A stretch of DNA of 64,000 nucleotides, from positions 1-64,000 of the forward strand of contig CAVUUV010000008.1 of assembly GCA_963744905.1 (NCBI GenBank). The letters run 5' to 3'. The notes under the pieces were generated by a model. It worked only from the letters and a program-made list of their open reading frames with translations, ran no database searches and was not told the origin of the DNA. The position numbers were made by a program, and so were the translations under genes. Every line of letters begins with the position of its first letter. Positions within the stretch are counted from its first letter, which is position 1. The stretch is from DATFFO01 sp963744905. Lineage in GTDB: Bacteria > Actinomycetota > Acidimicrobiia > Spongiisociales > ZC4RG35. Positions 42,425 to 51,170 of the stretch are shown piece after piece.

Positions 42425-43702
42425 ATGTCAGGCACCGATCCGATCGACATCCTCAAAGAGCGGGGCCTCCTCCAGGACCACACCGACGAGGAGGGCCTCC
42501 GCCAGCATCTCGGCTCGGGGCGGCGCACCTTCTACGTCGGCTACGACCCGACCGCCTCCTCCCTTCACGTGGGCAACCTGGTCGGCCTGATGACCATGGC
42601 CTGGCTCCAGCGCGCCGGGCACCACCCCATCGCCCTGGCCGGAGGTGCCACCGGTCGAATCGGCGACCCGTCGTTCCAGGACGAAGAGCGCAGCCTCATG
42701 GACGACGCCACCGTCGCCGCCCACATGGCCGGTATCGTCCAGGACTTCGGGCGCATTCTCGACCTGTCCGACACGATCGTCGTCGACAACTACGAGTGGA
42801 CCAAGGATGTCACCGTTCTCGATTTCCTGCGGGAGATAGGCAAGCACTTCTCGGTCAACCAGCTCATCGCTCGCGAGTCGGTACGACGCCGCCTCGAAGA
42901 CCGAGAGCAGGGCATCTCCTACACGGAGTTCAGCTACGGACTGCTCCAGGCGATGGACTACGACCACCTCTTTGCCGCCTATGGCTGCACTCTCCAGGCC
43001 GGAGGATCGGACCAGTGGGGCAACATCATCGCCGGTGTCGATCTGATCCGGCGGCGCCGGGGCGAGAAGGTCCACGCCCTCACCTGGCCGCTGGTGGAGG
43101 GTTCCGATGGGAAGAAGTTCTCCAAATCGGCCGGCAACGCACCATGGCTCGACCCGGCCCTGACCTCGCCGTTCGCCTACTACCAGTGGTGGCTCAACAC
43201 CGACGATCGGGATGTGGGCCGGTTCCTGCGCATGTTCACCTTCCTGCCCCTCGACGAGATCGAGCAGGCGGTGGAGGCGCATGAGGAGGATCCCGGCTCG
43301 AGGAGCGGTCAGCGCCTCCTGGCCGAGGAGGCAACCCGCATCCTCCACGGTGAGGAGGGGCTGCGGGCCGCCACCCAGGCCACCGGAGTGCTGTTCGGCG
43401 ACACCCCGGTGACGAATCTGGACGACGCCACCCTGGCCATGGCCTTCGAACAGGCACCCACGTTGGAAATCGAGCGCGTCTCGCTCCAGGGCGGGATGGG
43501 CTTGCTGGATCTCATGACCGCGGTCGGCGCCGCCAAGAGCAACGGCGAGGCACGACGGCTCGTCGAGCAGGGCGCGGTGCGCATCAACGAAGACGAGGTG
43601 AAGGACTCGACCCGCACCGTCGGGACCCAGGACCTGGCCACCAAATCGGCTCTGGTCCTGCGGGTGGGAAAGAAGAGGCAGTACCTGATCAGATTGGTGT
43701 AG
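42425..43702 (+). CDS. tyrS: Tyrosyl-tRNA synthetase
   Basis: Class I synthetase charging tRNA-Tyr. The 425 residues include the HIGH-like motif in ASSLHVGNLVGLMTM, QAGGSDQWGNI (tyrosine pocket), the KMSKS variant KKFSKSAGN and a C-terminal S4 RNA-binding domain (LLDLMTAVGAAKSNGEARRL, VRINEDEV). Convergent with the PQQ-propeller gene, with only 13 bp between stops. Confidence 0.96.
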   Translation: MSGTDPIDILKERGLLQDHTDEEGLRQHLGSGRRTFYVGYDPTASSLHVGNLVGLMTMAWLQRAGHHPIALAGGATGRIGDPSFQDEERSLMDDATVAAHMAGIVQDFGRILDLSDTIVVDNYEWTKDVTVLDFLREIGKHFSVNQLIARESVRRRLEDREQGISYTEFSYGLLQAMDYDHLFAAYGCTLQAGGSDQWGNIIAGVDLIRRRRGEKVHALTWPLVEGSDGKKFSKSAGNAPWLDPALTSPFAYYQWWLNTDDRDVGRFLRMFTFLPLDEIEQAVEAHEEDPGSRSGQRLLAEEATRILHGEEGLRAATQATGVLFGDTPVTNLDDATLAMAFEQAPTLEIERVSLQGGMGLLDLMTAVGAAKSNGEARRLVEQGAVRINEDEVKDSTRTVGTQDLATKSALVLRVGKKRQYLIRLV

Positions 43703-43715
43703 GGCGCGGTGGGAC

Positions 43716-44915
43716 TCACCCGCCCTCGGTGCTGCTGACCGGCCCGGCATCACCCAGACCCACCACCCGGCCGGTGTTGCTCCCCGCCACCACGAGGCCC
43801 GACACCAATGTCGGAGTCGAGGCCATGTAGTCGCCTTTGGCGCCGATCGATACCTGCCACATGATTGCTCCGTCGACCGGATCCAACCCGAACACGATCC
43901 CCGCCTCCGAGGTGACGACCGCGAGATCCGTGGCGAGCAGCGGTGAGGCGTAGGAAGCGTCACCCAGGGGCGTCTCCCAGATTTCCGTCCCGGTCTCCGG
44001 GTCGAGGGCGTAGGCCGTGCCTGCGGCGGTCGTGACGAATACCGCGTCGGCTACGGCCGCCGAGGAGTAGACCGGACCATCGAGGCTCGAGTCCCACACA
44101 ACCGTTCCATCCGAGAGGTCGAGAGCCGCCATGCGCCCGTTCACCGAGCCCACGTAGACGACACCGTCGACGATCGCCGGGGTTGCCACCACCCCATCGG
44201 CCACCCTGAAGAACGTCTGAGGCATCGAGGGATGACCGAAATCGTGAAACCAGAGCTTCGAGCCGTTGGCGATGTCAAGAGCGACCACCTGGTTGTCGGC
44301 GTCGCCGATGACGATTGCCCCCTCCGAGAGAGCCGGAGACGACCCGGTGGAGGCTCCCAGCGGAAACCGGTGGACGACCGAGCCATCGGAAATGTCGACA
44401 GTCAACACCTCGTCATCGACGCCATCGATCAATTGGCCGTTGGCTACCAACGGCGAAGACCGAACCGAACCGCCCAGAGCCTTCTTCCAGATCACCTCGC
44501 CATCGTTGACCGAGACTGCGAATAACGAGCCAGAGGAGTCAGGCTCCAGGACCACATCGCCGACGACGACGGGGGTTGCCTCCGAGGCGCCGATCTGCCT
44601 GCTCCACTGCTGGGTGCCGTCCAGGTCGATTCGGCGCAGCGAACCGTCCCCTCCGACTACCACGATCCCGTCTGCGAGCGGGATCGGCGAGGAGATCACA
44701 TGTCCCCCGGTATCGATCGACCACTGCATCTTCGGCTGTGCCGGGCCGGAGCCTTCGATGACACCGGCCCGGTCGGGCCCTCCCCGAAAGCCGATCCCTG
44801 TGTTCAGGTTCTGATCGGGCGCGACAGCCCGCTGGCTGCAGGCCGGCGCCGCCAATGCCAGGACAGCCAAAGTCGCAGCGAGAGCCTGGATCTGTTTTCT
44901 GCCGGTGAGGGACAT
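43716..44915 (-). CDS. PQQ-like beta-propeller lipoprotein (BamB-like repeats)
   Basis: A 399-residue exported protein. The lipobox ALAAPAC puts the lipidated Cys near residue 26. The rest is built of six or seven 40-residue blades with the PQQ-repeat core (GDGSLRRIDLDGTQQWSRQI; SGSLFAVSVNDGEVIWKKAL; NGRMAALDLSDGTVVWDSSL; AGTAYALDPETGTEIWETPL). Such propellers scaffold protein assemblies or, rarely, bind PQQ; no dehydrogenase motif is present, so structural or unknown role. Confidence 0.85.
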   Translation of the reverse strand: MSLTGRKQIQALAATLAVLALAAPACSQRAVAPDQNLNTGIGFRGGPDRAGVIEGSGPAQPKMQWSIDTGGHVISSPIPLADGIVVVGGDGSLRRIDLDGTQQWSRQIGASEATPVVVGDVVLEPDSSGSLFAVSVNDGEVIWKKALGGSVRSSPLVANGQLIDGVDDEVLTVDISDGSVVHRFPLGASTGSSPALSEGAIVIGDADNQVVALDIANGSKLWFHDFGHPSMPQTFFRVADGVVATPAIVDGVVYVGSVNGRMAALDLSDGTVVWDSSLDGPVYSSAAVADAVFVTTAAGTAYALDPETGTEIWETPLGDASYASPLLATDLAVVTSEAGIVFGLDPVDGAIMWQVSIGAKGDYMASTPTLVSGLVVAGSNTGRVVGLGDAGPVSSTEGG

Positions 44916-44953
44916 GAGTGCCGACAGCCTAAGTCTGTGCGAGACTCTGGCCC

Positions 44954-45850
44954 GTGGCCGAGGTATCCAATCCCACCAAGCTCTACTTCCCCCAGGACGG
45001 AATCACCAAGGCCCAGGTGGTGCGCTACTACGAGTCGGTGGCCGAGGCGATGGTTCCCCACCTGCGCGGGCGACCCCTGACACTTCAGCGCTTCCCCGAC
45101 GGGATCGAGCGGGACGGGTTCATGCAGAAGAATGCTTCCCGATACTTCCCGAACTGGATCGAGAGGGTGGCGGTGCCCAAGGCCGGGGGGTCGACCAATC
45201 ATCCCCTGTGTGACTCGGTCAGGGACCTCACCTACCTGGCCAACCAGGGCACGATCACCTTCCACATCTGGACCTCCCGCCTCCCCGACCTCACCCGGCC
45301 GGACCGTTTGGTCCTCGACCTCGATCCTGCTCCGGGAGCGCCTCCCCCGGTCGAGGCGACGCTGGCCGCCCGTCAGGTCCTCGAGGACGTCGGGCTGCTG
45401 CCCGGTGTCATGACCACCGGATCGCGGGGCTACCACGTGGTTGCCCCCATACGCCCTCAGGCCGACTTCGAGGCGGTGGGCCACGCCGCACGCCTCCTGG
45501 CCCTGGTGGTCGAGGCGCGCCATCCCCACCAGATGACGACCGCCTTCCACAAAGCCGACCGGGGAGGGCGGGTCTTCGTCGACTGGCTCCGCAATCGCTG
45601 GGCCCAGTCCACGGTGTCTCCGTGGTCGCTGCGGCCGCTTCCGGGTGCTCCGGTGGCGATGCCGATCGACTGGAGCGAGCTCGATTCGACGCCACCGGGC
45701 TGGTGGACGGTCGTCAGCGCACCCGAGCGGGTGGGGTTGTCGCCTGATTGGCCCCCCGGCCCGCCACTGAACCTCGACCGGGTACAGGCGCTGGCCGAGG
45801 AGCACCGGGTGTCCGATCCTGAGCCGTTCGACCGGTTCTCCAGACGGTAG
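44954..45850 (+). CDS. LigD-type polymerase/primase domain protein (stand-alone)
   Basis: A 298-residue archaeo-eukaryotic primase-like domain matching the PolDom of the actinobacterial NHEJ ligase LigD: LYFPQDGITKAQVVRYY, LQRFPDGIERDGFMQK, the strand ITFHIWTSR, the catalytic LDLDPAPG, TTGSRGYHVVAPI and VFVDWLRNRWAQSTVSPWSLR. It can add ribonucleotides at breaks in related proteins. There is no ligase or nuclease domain and no ku gene nearby, so it is either part of a split NHEJ system or a separate primase/polymerase. Starts at GTG 44954. Confidence 0.9.
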   Translation: MAEVSNPTKLYFPQDGITKAQVVRYYESVAEAMVPHLRGRPLTLQRFPDGIERDGFMQKNASRYFPNWIERVAVPKAGGSTNHPLCDSVRDLTYLANQGTITFHIWTSRLPDLTRPDRLVLDLDPAPGAPPPVEATLAARQVLEDVGLLPGVMTTGSRGYHVVAPIRPQADFEAVGHAARLLALVVEARHPHQMTTAFHKADRGGRVFVDWLRNRWAQSTVSPWSLRPLPGAPVAMPIDWSELDSTPPGWWTVVSAPERVGLSPDWPPGPPLNLDRVQALAEEHRVSDPEPFDRFSRR

Positions 45851-45979
45851 GACCCAGGCATTCGAGGGCCCATGTAAGGCACAGGCTGATTGGAGCGAGT
45901 AGCGTGGTCTCCCACACCTCCCGCCGTGGGGCGGGCAGGCTTGCAGACACCTAGCGAAGCAAACGGAGGACGAACACGT

Positions 45980-47704
45980 ATGAAACGATGGATAACCATC
46001 GTGACGCTCCTCGCCCTCGTCGCCGCCGCCTGCGGCCAGACGAGCGAAGAGACCACGAGCACTACCGCGGGAGGGACAGAGACCACCGCTGCCCCGCCGA
46101 CGACCACGGCCACCACCATGGCCCCGGCCACGTCGACGACGGCAGGCGGCGGCGGCGGGACGATCATCATCGGCACGACCGACACGATCGCCTCGCTCGA
46201 TCCGGCCGATGCCTACTCCATTCACGACTGGGAGCTTCTGTCCAACATCAACGAGGGCCTGCTCACGTTCAAGCCCGGCACCACCGAGGTACAGCCGGGC
46301 CTGGCCACGGACATGCCCGATGTGTCGGACGACGGCCTGACCTACACGTTCACCCTCAAGGACGGTCTCCAGTTCGGGGACGGGACACCGCTCGACGCGA
46401 CCAGCTATGCCCAGCAGCTCAACCGGTTGTTGGCGCCAGGGCCCGGACCGGACTGCCCCAACGGAGTGGCGGGTGCACTGGCCGCCCCCTTCGTGGACAG
46501 CATCGAGGCTCCGGATGCGAGCACCATCGTGTTCCATCTGACCCGCCCGGTTGGGTTCTTCAACGAGATCGTTGCCCGCCCGACCTACTTCCCGGCAGAT
46601 CCCAACATCTACCCGGACGACGAGTGCGTGCTGTTCCCGGAGGCTCCCATCTATGGGACCGGCCCCTGGTACATCAGCGAGTACACCCAGAACGAGCAGA
46701 CGGTCCTGAAGCCGAACCCGAACTACACGGGTGAGCTCACCCCACAGGCCGACCAGATCATCATTCGCTACTTCTCCGACCCCCAGACCATGGCGCTGGC
46801 GGAGCAGAACGGTGAGATCGACATCGCCTGGCGGTTCCTGGGACCACAGCTCATCGGTCAGCTGGAGGACAACACCGATCTCAACATCGGCACCGTCTCC
46901 GGCGGCGGCATCCGCTACCTGATCATCAACCACACCATGGCCCCCATGGACGACCCCAACGTCCGCAAGGCAGTGGCCTCGTTGATCGATCGTGACGAGA
47001 TCGCCGACGTGGTGTTCGGTGGCCAGGTGGATCCGATCTACTCCATGGTTCCCAAGGGATTCCTGGGAGAGAAGGACTCGTTCGACCAGACGTATGCCGC
47101 ACCGAACGTGGACGCGGCCAAGCAGTATCTGGCGGACTCGGGCTATGACGAGAACAACCATCTCCAGCTCGACCTGTGGTACCCGCCCGAGCACTACGGT
47201 GCCGAGACGGCGGACTGGATGGCCTTGATCGAGCAACAGCTCGAGGCCAGCGGCGTCATCGACGTCAACCTCCAGTCACAGGAGTGGAGCACGTACGTCA
47301 CCGCTCTCACCGGTGGCGAGTCCTACCCGGCCGGGGTGCTGGGATGGTTCTTCGACTATCCCGACCCCTCCAACTACCTGGAGCCGTTCGTGTTCAACGG
47401 CGGTGAAGGCACCAACGTGACCGACGCCGACACGAATGATCCACTGACGGATCAGGCGTCGCAGCTGGTCGACCTGCTCAACCAGGGCTCGGTCGAGACC
47501 GACACCACCAAGCGTGCAGACATCTATGGACAGATCCAGGACCTGTACGCCGACATGGTCGTCACGCTGCCGATCATCATCGTGTCGGAGCACATCGTGT
47601 ATCCCGACTACATCTCGGGTAGCGATCAGTACGCAACGCCAGAGACCCTCAACGTGGGGCCGGCGTTCGACCTGAACTACTCGCTGCTCAAGACGAGCAA
47701 GTAA
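45980..47704 (+). CDS. Peptide ABC transporter substrate-binding lipoprotein (second operon)
   Basis: A 574-residue SBP_bac_5 protein: signal peptide with lipobox LVAAAC (Cys about 18), a Thr-rich linker (TTSTTAGGTETTAAPPTTT), then SLDPADAYSIHDWELLSNI, TYTFTLKDGLQFGDGTPLDA and the C-terminal WFFDYPDPSNYLEPF. The start ATG 45980 has CGGAGGA upstream; the frame is open earlier but has no signal peptide there. First gene of the plus-strand peptide operon. A perfect 18-bp stem follows. Confidence 0.93.
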   Translation: MKRWITIVTLLALVAAACGQTSEETTSTTAGGTETTAAPPTTTATTMAPATSTTAGGGGGTIIIGTTDTIASLDPADAYSIHDWELLSNINEGLLTFKPGTTEVQPGLATDMPDVSDDGLTYTFTLKDGLQFGDGTPLDATSYAQQLNRLLAPGPGPDCPNGVAGALAAPFVDSIEAPDASTIVFHLTRPVGFFNEIVARPTYFPADPNIYPDDECVLFPEAPIYGTGPWYISEYTQNEQTVLKPNPNYTGELTPQADQIIIRYFSDPQTMALAEQNGEIDIAWRFLGPQLIGQLEDNTDLNIGTVSGGGIRYLIINHTMAPMDDPNVRKAVASLIDRDEIADVVFGGQVDPIYSMVPKGFLGEKDSFDQTYAAPNVDAAKQYLADSGYDENNHLQLDLWYPPEHYGAETADWMALIEQQLEASGVIDVNLQSQEWSTYVTALTGGESYPAGVLGWFFDYPDPSNYLEPFVFNGGEGTNVTDADTNDPLTDQASQLVDLLNQGSVETDTTKRADIYGQIQDLYADMVVTLPIIIVSEHIVYPDYISGSDQYATPETLNVGPAFDLNYSLLKTSK

Positions 47705-47710
47705 CGCGAC

Positions 47711-47746
47711 GAGAGGGGGGCGGACCGGCCGGTCCGCCCCCCTCTC
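47711..47746 (+). terminator. Perfect 18-bp stem after the binding-protein gene
   Basis: GAGAGGGGGGCGGACCGG pairs fully with its complement with no loop bases (36-bp perfect palindrome). It lies 7 bp after the SBP stop and 25 bp before the permease start. A stem here commonly protects the SBP mRNA and lowers read-through into the membrane genes. Confidence 0.85.
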
Positions 47747-47771
47747 CGCGGTTCTGTACCCTGGCCGATCC

Positions 47772-48869
47772 GTGTCACCCATAGCCCTCATATTCCTGAT
47801 CATCGGAATACCGGCCGTGATCGGCCTGATCTACATCTTCGTGCGAGGCTCGACCGGGCTGCGCCGGTTCATCCTCACCCGCATCGGTCTCACCCTGCCG
47901 ATGGTCTTCATCCTCGCCACCCTGGTCTTTTTCATCATGAGGATCCTCCCCGGCAACCCGGTTAGGTCGGCTCTCGGGCCCAAGGGCAGCCCCGAGCAGA
48001 TCGAACGGATCAGCGAGCAGCTGGGCCTCAACGACCCGATCCTGGTCCAGTACGGCCGCTTCCTGGGCAGCGTCGTCACCCTCGACTTCGGCCGCTCCCT
48101 CACCGGAGGACACCGCCGCATCGTCGATGAGATGAGTGAGCGCTTCCCCGCCACCCTGGAGCTGGTCGTCCCGGCCGCCCTGCTCGCCCTGTCCCTGGGC
48201 GTCGGGGGTGGGGCACTGGCCGCCTCGCGACGAAAACGCGTCACCGATTACGGGCTCCGCATCTACTCGGTGGTCATCTACTCGATCCCCATCTTCTGGC
48301 TGGGCCTGATGCTGCAACTCGTGTTCGGGCTGCGTCTGGGTTGGTTCCCCATCGCCGGGCGAATCGACGCCGTGGTCTCTACCGGTCTGCACCGGGTGAC
48401 CAACATCCTCCTGATCGACTCGGTACTGGCCTGGAACTGGACCGCCTTCGGATCGGTCGTGTCTCACCTGGTGCTCCCGGTGTTCACTCTCGGACTGATC
48501 CTGTCGGGCGTCTTCGTCCGCCTCACCCGGATCAACGTCATCGAGACCCTGCAGGCGGACTACATCGACGCCGCCCGGGCCCGGGGCATCCGGGAGCGGA
48601 TCGTGGTCTACAGCCACGCTCTCCGCAACGCCATGATCCCGGTCGTCACCCTGATCGGGCTCCAGGTCGCCATCCTCCTGGCCGGGGCCGTCCTCACCGA
48701 GACCGTGTTCTCCTGGCCCGGCATGGGCCAGTATCTGGTCCAGCGCATCTCCGCCCGTGATTACACCGCCGTGCAAAGCGTGATCACCATCTTTGCTTTG
48801 CTGGTGGCGATGATCAGCCTGGCCATGGACATCGTCTACTCGTTGGTCGATCCCCGGGTCAGGTATTGA
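47772..48869 (+). CDS. Peptide ABC transporter permease (DppB type)
   Basis: A 365-residue permease starting at GTG 47772. The extra N-terminal helix (ALIFLIIGIPAVIGLIYIF) precedes the family N-terminus (FILTRIGLTLPMVFILATLV) and ILPGNPVRSALG. Residues after about 120 form the BPD_transp_1 domain with the EAA loop AARARGIRERIVVYSHALRN and the C-terminal YSLVDPRVRY. It pairs with the permease at 48892. Confidence 0.92.
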   Translation: MSPIALIFLIIGIPAVIGLIYIFVRGSTGLRRFILTRIGLTLPMVFILATLVFFIMRILPGNPVRSALGPKGSPEQIERISEQLGLNDPILVQYGRFLGSVVTLDFGRSLTGGHRRIVDEMSERFPATLELVVPAALLALSLGVGGGALAASRRKRVTDYGLRIYSVVIYSIPIFWLGLMLQLVFGLRLGWFPIAGRIDAVVSTGLHRVTNILLIDSVLAWNWTAFGSVVSHLVLPVFTLGLILSGVFVRLTRINVIETLQADYIDAARARGIRERIVVYSHALRNAMIPVVTLIGLQVAILLAGAVLTETVFSWPGMGQYLVQRISARDYTAVQSVITIFALLVAMISLAMDIVYSLVDPRVRY

Positions 48870-48891
48870 GAATGATGGAGGAGGCGAGAAC

Positions 48892-50169
48892 TTGAGCACC
48901 CGCGGCACGCCCGTAGCCGAGGAGGAGGCACGACCTGACTGGGAAGAGGACCTGGCCCGGGTCGGGTTCACCCGTCGCATCTTCATGGCTCGTCGCTGGT
49001 ATGGCGCCGACTGGTGGTTCGTGGCCATCGCCGCGGTGATGGTGGCGGGTTTCATCGTGGTGGCCATCTTCCCCGGCCCTCTTGCGCCCTATCCCCCCGA
49101 CCAGCAGGTGGGTCCTCGTTTCCTGTCTCCCGGTGCCCATCCCGACGTGCCGGTGCTGGTGGCTCTGGCCGGATCCGGTCTCCAGGATCTCCAGGATCTG
49201 GCGGTTCCCTCCGATGCACCCCGCCCCAAGGTGGGCGTCGTGCGCGGCGTACCCACGGCCGGCGCCCTCCGTGAGCAGGCCCAGACCATCGACGGCCAAC
49301 TGCGGGAGTCGGGTGACCTACGCCTGCGACCCTCCATCGAGCGCTTCGACACCGTGCCCGAGACACTGCAGGCGGTGGTCGACGGCGAGGTGACGGCCGC
49401 CGTGGTGCGCTCCGCCGAGTACGAGGCCGTAGCCGACCAATTCCCGGACCTGGTCGAGGGCAACGACATCACCGGACAGCAGTCGACGGCGGGCGGATTC
49501 CTGCTCGGCACCAACCAGATCGGCCAGGACGTGTTCAGCCGCCTGATATGGGGAACCCGGATCGCCCTCATCATCGGATTCTCCTCAGCCGGAGTGGCCC
49601 TGGTGACCGGAGTCCCGCTCGGCCTGATCGCCGGATACACGGGAGGCAAGCTGGACCGCCTCCTCACGCTGGTCATGGACAGCCTGTATGCCTTCCCGGG
49701 CCTCATCCTGGCCATAGCCATCACCGCGGTGCTGGGACCCTCGATCTTGAACGTGATCGTGGCCATCGCCGTCCTCTACGTCCCCACCTACTACCGGATC
49801 GTGCGCGGCCAGACGCTGTCGGTCAAGGAAGAGGTGTACGTGGAGGCGGCTCGCTCGATCGGTGCCAGGGCAGGCTCCATCCTGCGTCGCTACGTCTATC
49901 CCAACGTGATCCCCTCCGTGTCCATCATCCTCTCGGTCAACGTCGCCGATGCCATCCTCACCGGGGCAGGACTCTCCTTCCTGGGCCTGGGCCTCCCACC
50001 CAATACCGCCGATTGGGGCATCGACGTGGCCCGCGGTCAGGAGTTCATTCAGACCTCGTGGTGGCTGATCACCTTCCCGGGCTTGGCGATCATGCTGGTG
50101 GTACTGGCCTTCACCATGATGGGCGAGGGCCTGACAGAGATACTCAACCCCAAGCTGCGGGGACGCTGA
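48892..50169 (+). CDS. Peptide ABC transporter permease (DppC type) with inserted binding-protein-like lobe
   Basis: A 425-residue permease from TTG 48892 (GGAGGAGG ribosome-binding site). After the first membrane helix (about 42-60, VAIAAVMVAGFIVVAIF) and the PLAPYPPDQQVGPRFLSP segment there is an extra stretch of roughly 115 residues (about 83-198) before the usual LGTNQIGQDVFSRLIWG. The insert looks like part of a type 2 periplasmic binding protein: KVGVVRGVPTAGAL, RFDTVPETLQAVVDGEVTAAVV. It would sit outside the membrane. The rest is a normal BPD_transp_1 domain with the EAA loop AARSIGARAGSILRRYVYPN. Insert role unknown. Confidence 0.88.
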   Translation: MSTRGTPVAEEEARPDWEEDLARVGFTRRIFMARRWYGADWWFVAIAAVMVAGFIVVAIFPGPLAPYPPDQQVGPRFLSPGAHPDVPVLVALAGSGLQDLQDLAVPSDAPRPKVGVVRGVPTAGALREQAQTIDGQLRESGDLRLRPSIERFDTVPETLQAVVDGEVTAAVVRSAEYEAVADQFPDLVEGNDITGQQSTAGGFLLGTNQIGQDVFSRLIWGTRIALIIGFSSAGVALVTGVPLGLIAGYTGGKLDRLLTLVMDSLYAFPGLILAIAITAVLGPSILNVIVAIAVLYVPTYYRIVRGQTLSVKEEVYVEAARSIGARAGSILRRYVYPNVIPSVSIILSVNVADAILTGAGLSFLGLGLPPNTADWGIDVARGQEFIQTSWWLITFPGLAIMLVVLAFTMMGEGLTEILNPKLRGR

Positions 50170-51170
50170 TGCCGCCCATCCTCTACTCGGTCGAGAACCT
50201 GACCGTGGAATACACGACCCGGATCGGACCCGTGCGGGCCGTCGACGACGTCAGCCTCGAAATCAACAAGGGCGAGATCCTGGGCCTGGTCGGGGAGTCG
50301 GGATGCGGCAAGTCCACCCTGGGCAAGGCCCTGATGCGTCTCCACACCGGACCGGCCCGTATCACCTCCGGACGACTGCTCTTCGATGGCCACGATCTGA
50401 TGGAGCTCTCCGACCGTCGGATGCGGGAGATCCGGGGCAGCCGTCTGGGCATGGTGTTCCAGGACCCGATGACGTCCCTCAATCCGGTGCAGCGGATCAT
50501 CGACCACCTGACCGAGACCATGCTCACCCACCGCCCCGACTGGACCGAATCCGCCGCCCGGGAGCGAGCCGAGGACCTGGTCGAGCGCCTCGGGATCCGG
50601 CGCGAGCGGATCGATGACTACCCCCACCAGATGTCGGGCGGGATGCGACAGCGGGTCATGATCTCGTTGGCCCTGGCCCTCAACTGTGACCTGGTCATCG
50701 CCGACGAGCCCACCACCTCCCTGGACGTGATCGTGGAGGCCAAGTTCCTCGACCTGCTCAAGGAGCTGCAGAAGGAGTTCGACCTCACCATCCTCTTGAT
50801 CACCCACAACATCGGCGTGGTGGCCGAGGTGGCCGACCGGGTGGCGGTGATGTACGCCGGGAAGATGGCCGAAGTGGGTGACGTACGGGAGGTTTTCGGA
50901 GACCCCCAGCATCCCTATACCCAGGGTCTTCTGCATTCGGTACCCAACATCGAACTGGACGGTGGTGAGCTCTACAAGATGGAGGGTGCCCCTCCCAACC
51001 TCCTCCACCCCCCGTCGGGATGCCGGTTCCATCCCCGCTGCCCCCACGTGATGGACATCTGTCCCGCCCGTGAGCCTGCCTTCGACCCGGTCGAGGGGAT
51101 GCCCGAGGACCATCTCGTTGCGTGCTGGCTATACCAGGAGCACCCGGCGGAGGTGCCCAGCGGTGTCTGA
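50169..51170 (+). CDS. Peptide ABC transporter ATPase (DppD type)
   Basis: A 333-residue ATPase: Walker A VGESGCGKSTLGKAL, Q-loop FQDPMTSLNPVQ, signature MSGGMRQRVMIS, Walker B LVIADEPTTSLDV, and the C-terminal oligopeptide cluster (CRFHPRCPHVMDICP). Starts in a TGATG junction with the permease; the longer open frame upstream was rejected. Confidence 0.93.
   Translation: MPPILYSVENLTVEYTTRIGPVRAVDDVSLEINKGEILGLVGESGCGKSTLGKALMRLHTGPARITSGRLLFDGHDLMELSDRRMREIRGSRLGMVFQDPMTSLNPVQRIIDHLTETMLTHRPDWTESAARERAEDLVERLGIRRERIDDYPHQMSGGMRQRVMISLALALNCDLVIADEPTTSLDVIVEAKFLDLLKELQKEFDLTILLITHNIGVVAEVADRVAVMYAGKMAEVGDVREVFGDPQHPYTQGLLHSVPNIELDGGELYKMEGAPPNLLHPPSGCRFHPRCPHVMDICPAREPAFDPVEGMPEDHLVACWLYQEHPAEVPSGV

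Noticed and set aside
42337..42528. N-terminal extension of LeuS
   Set aside because: Overlaps the start of tyrS on the other strand and has no synthetase homology.
45920..45935. CCCGCC-GTGG-GGCGGG hairpin upstream of the second binding protein as a riboswitch
   Set aside because: A lone 6-bp stem; no conserved riboswitch core could be recognised.
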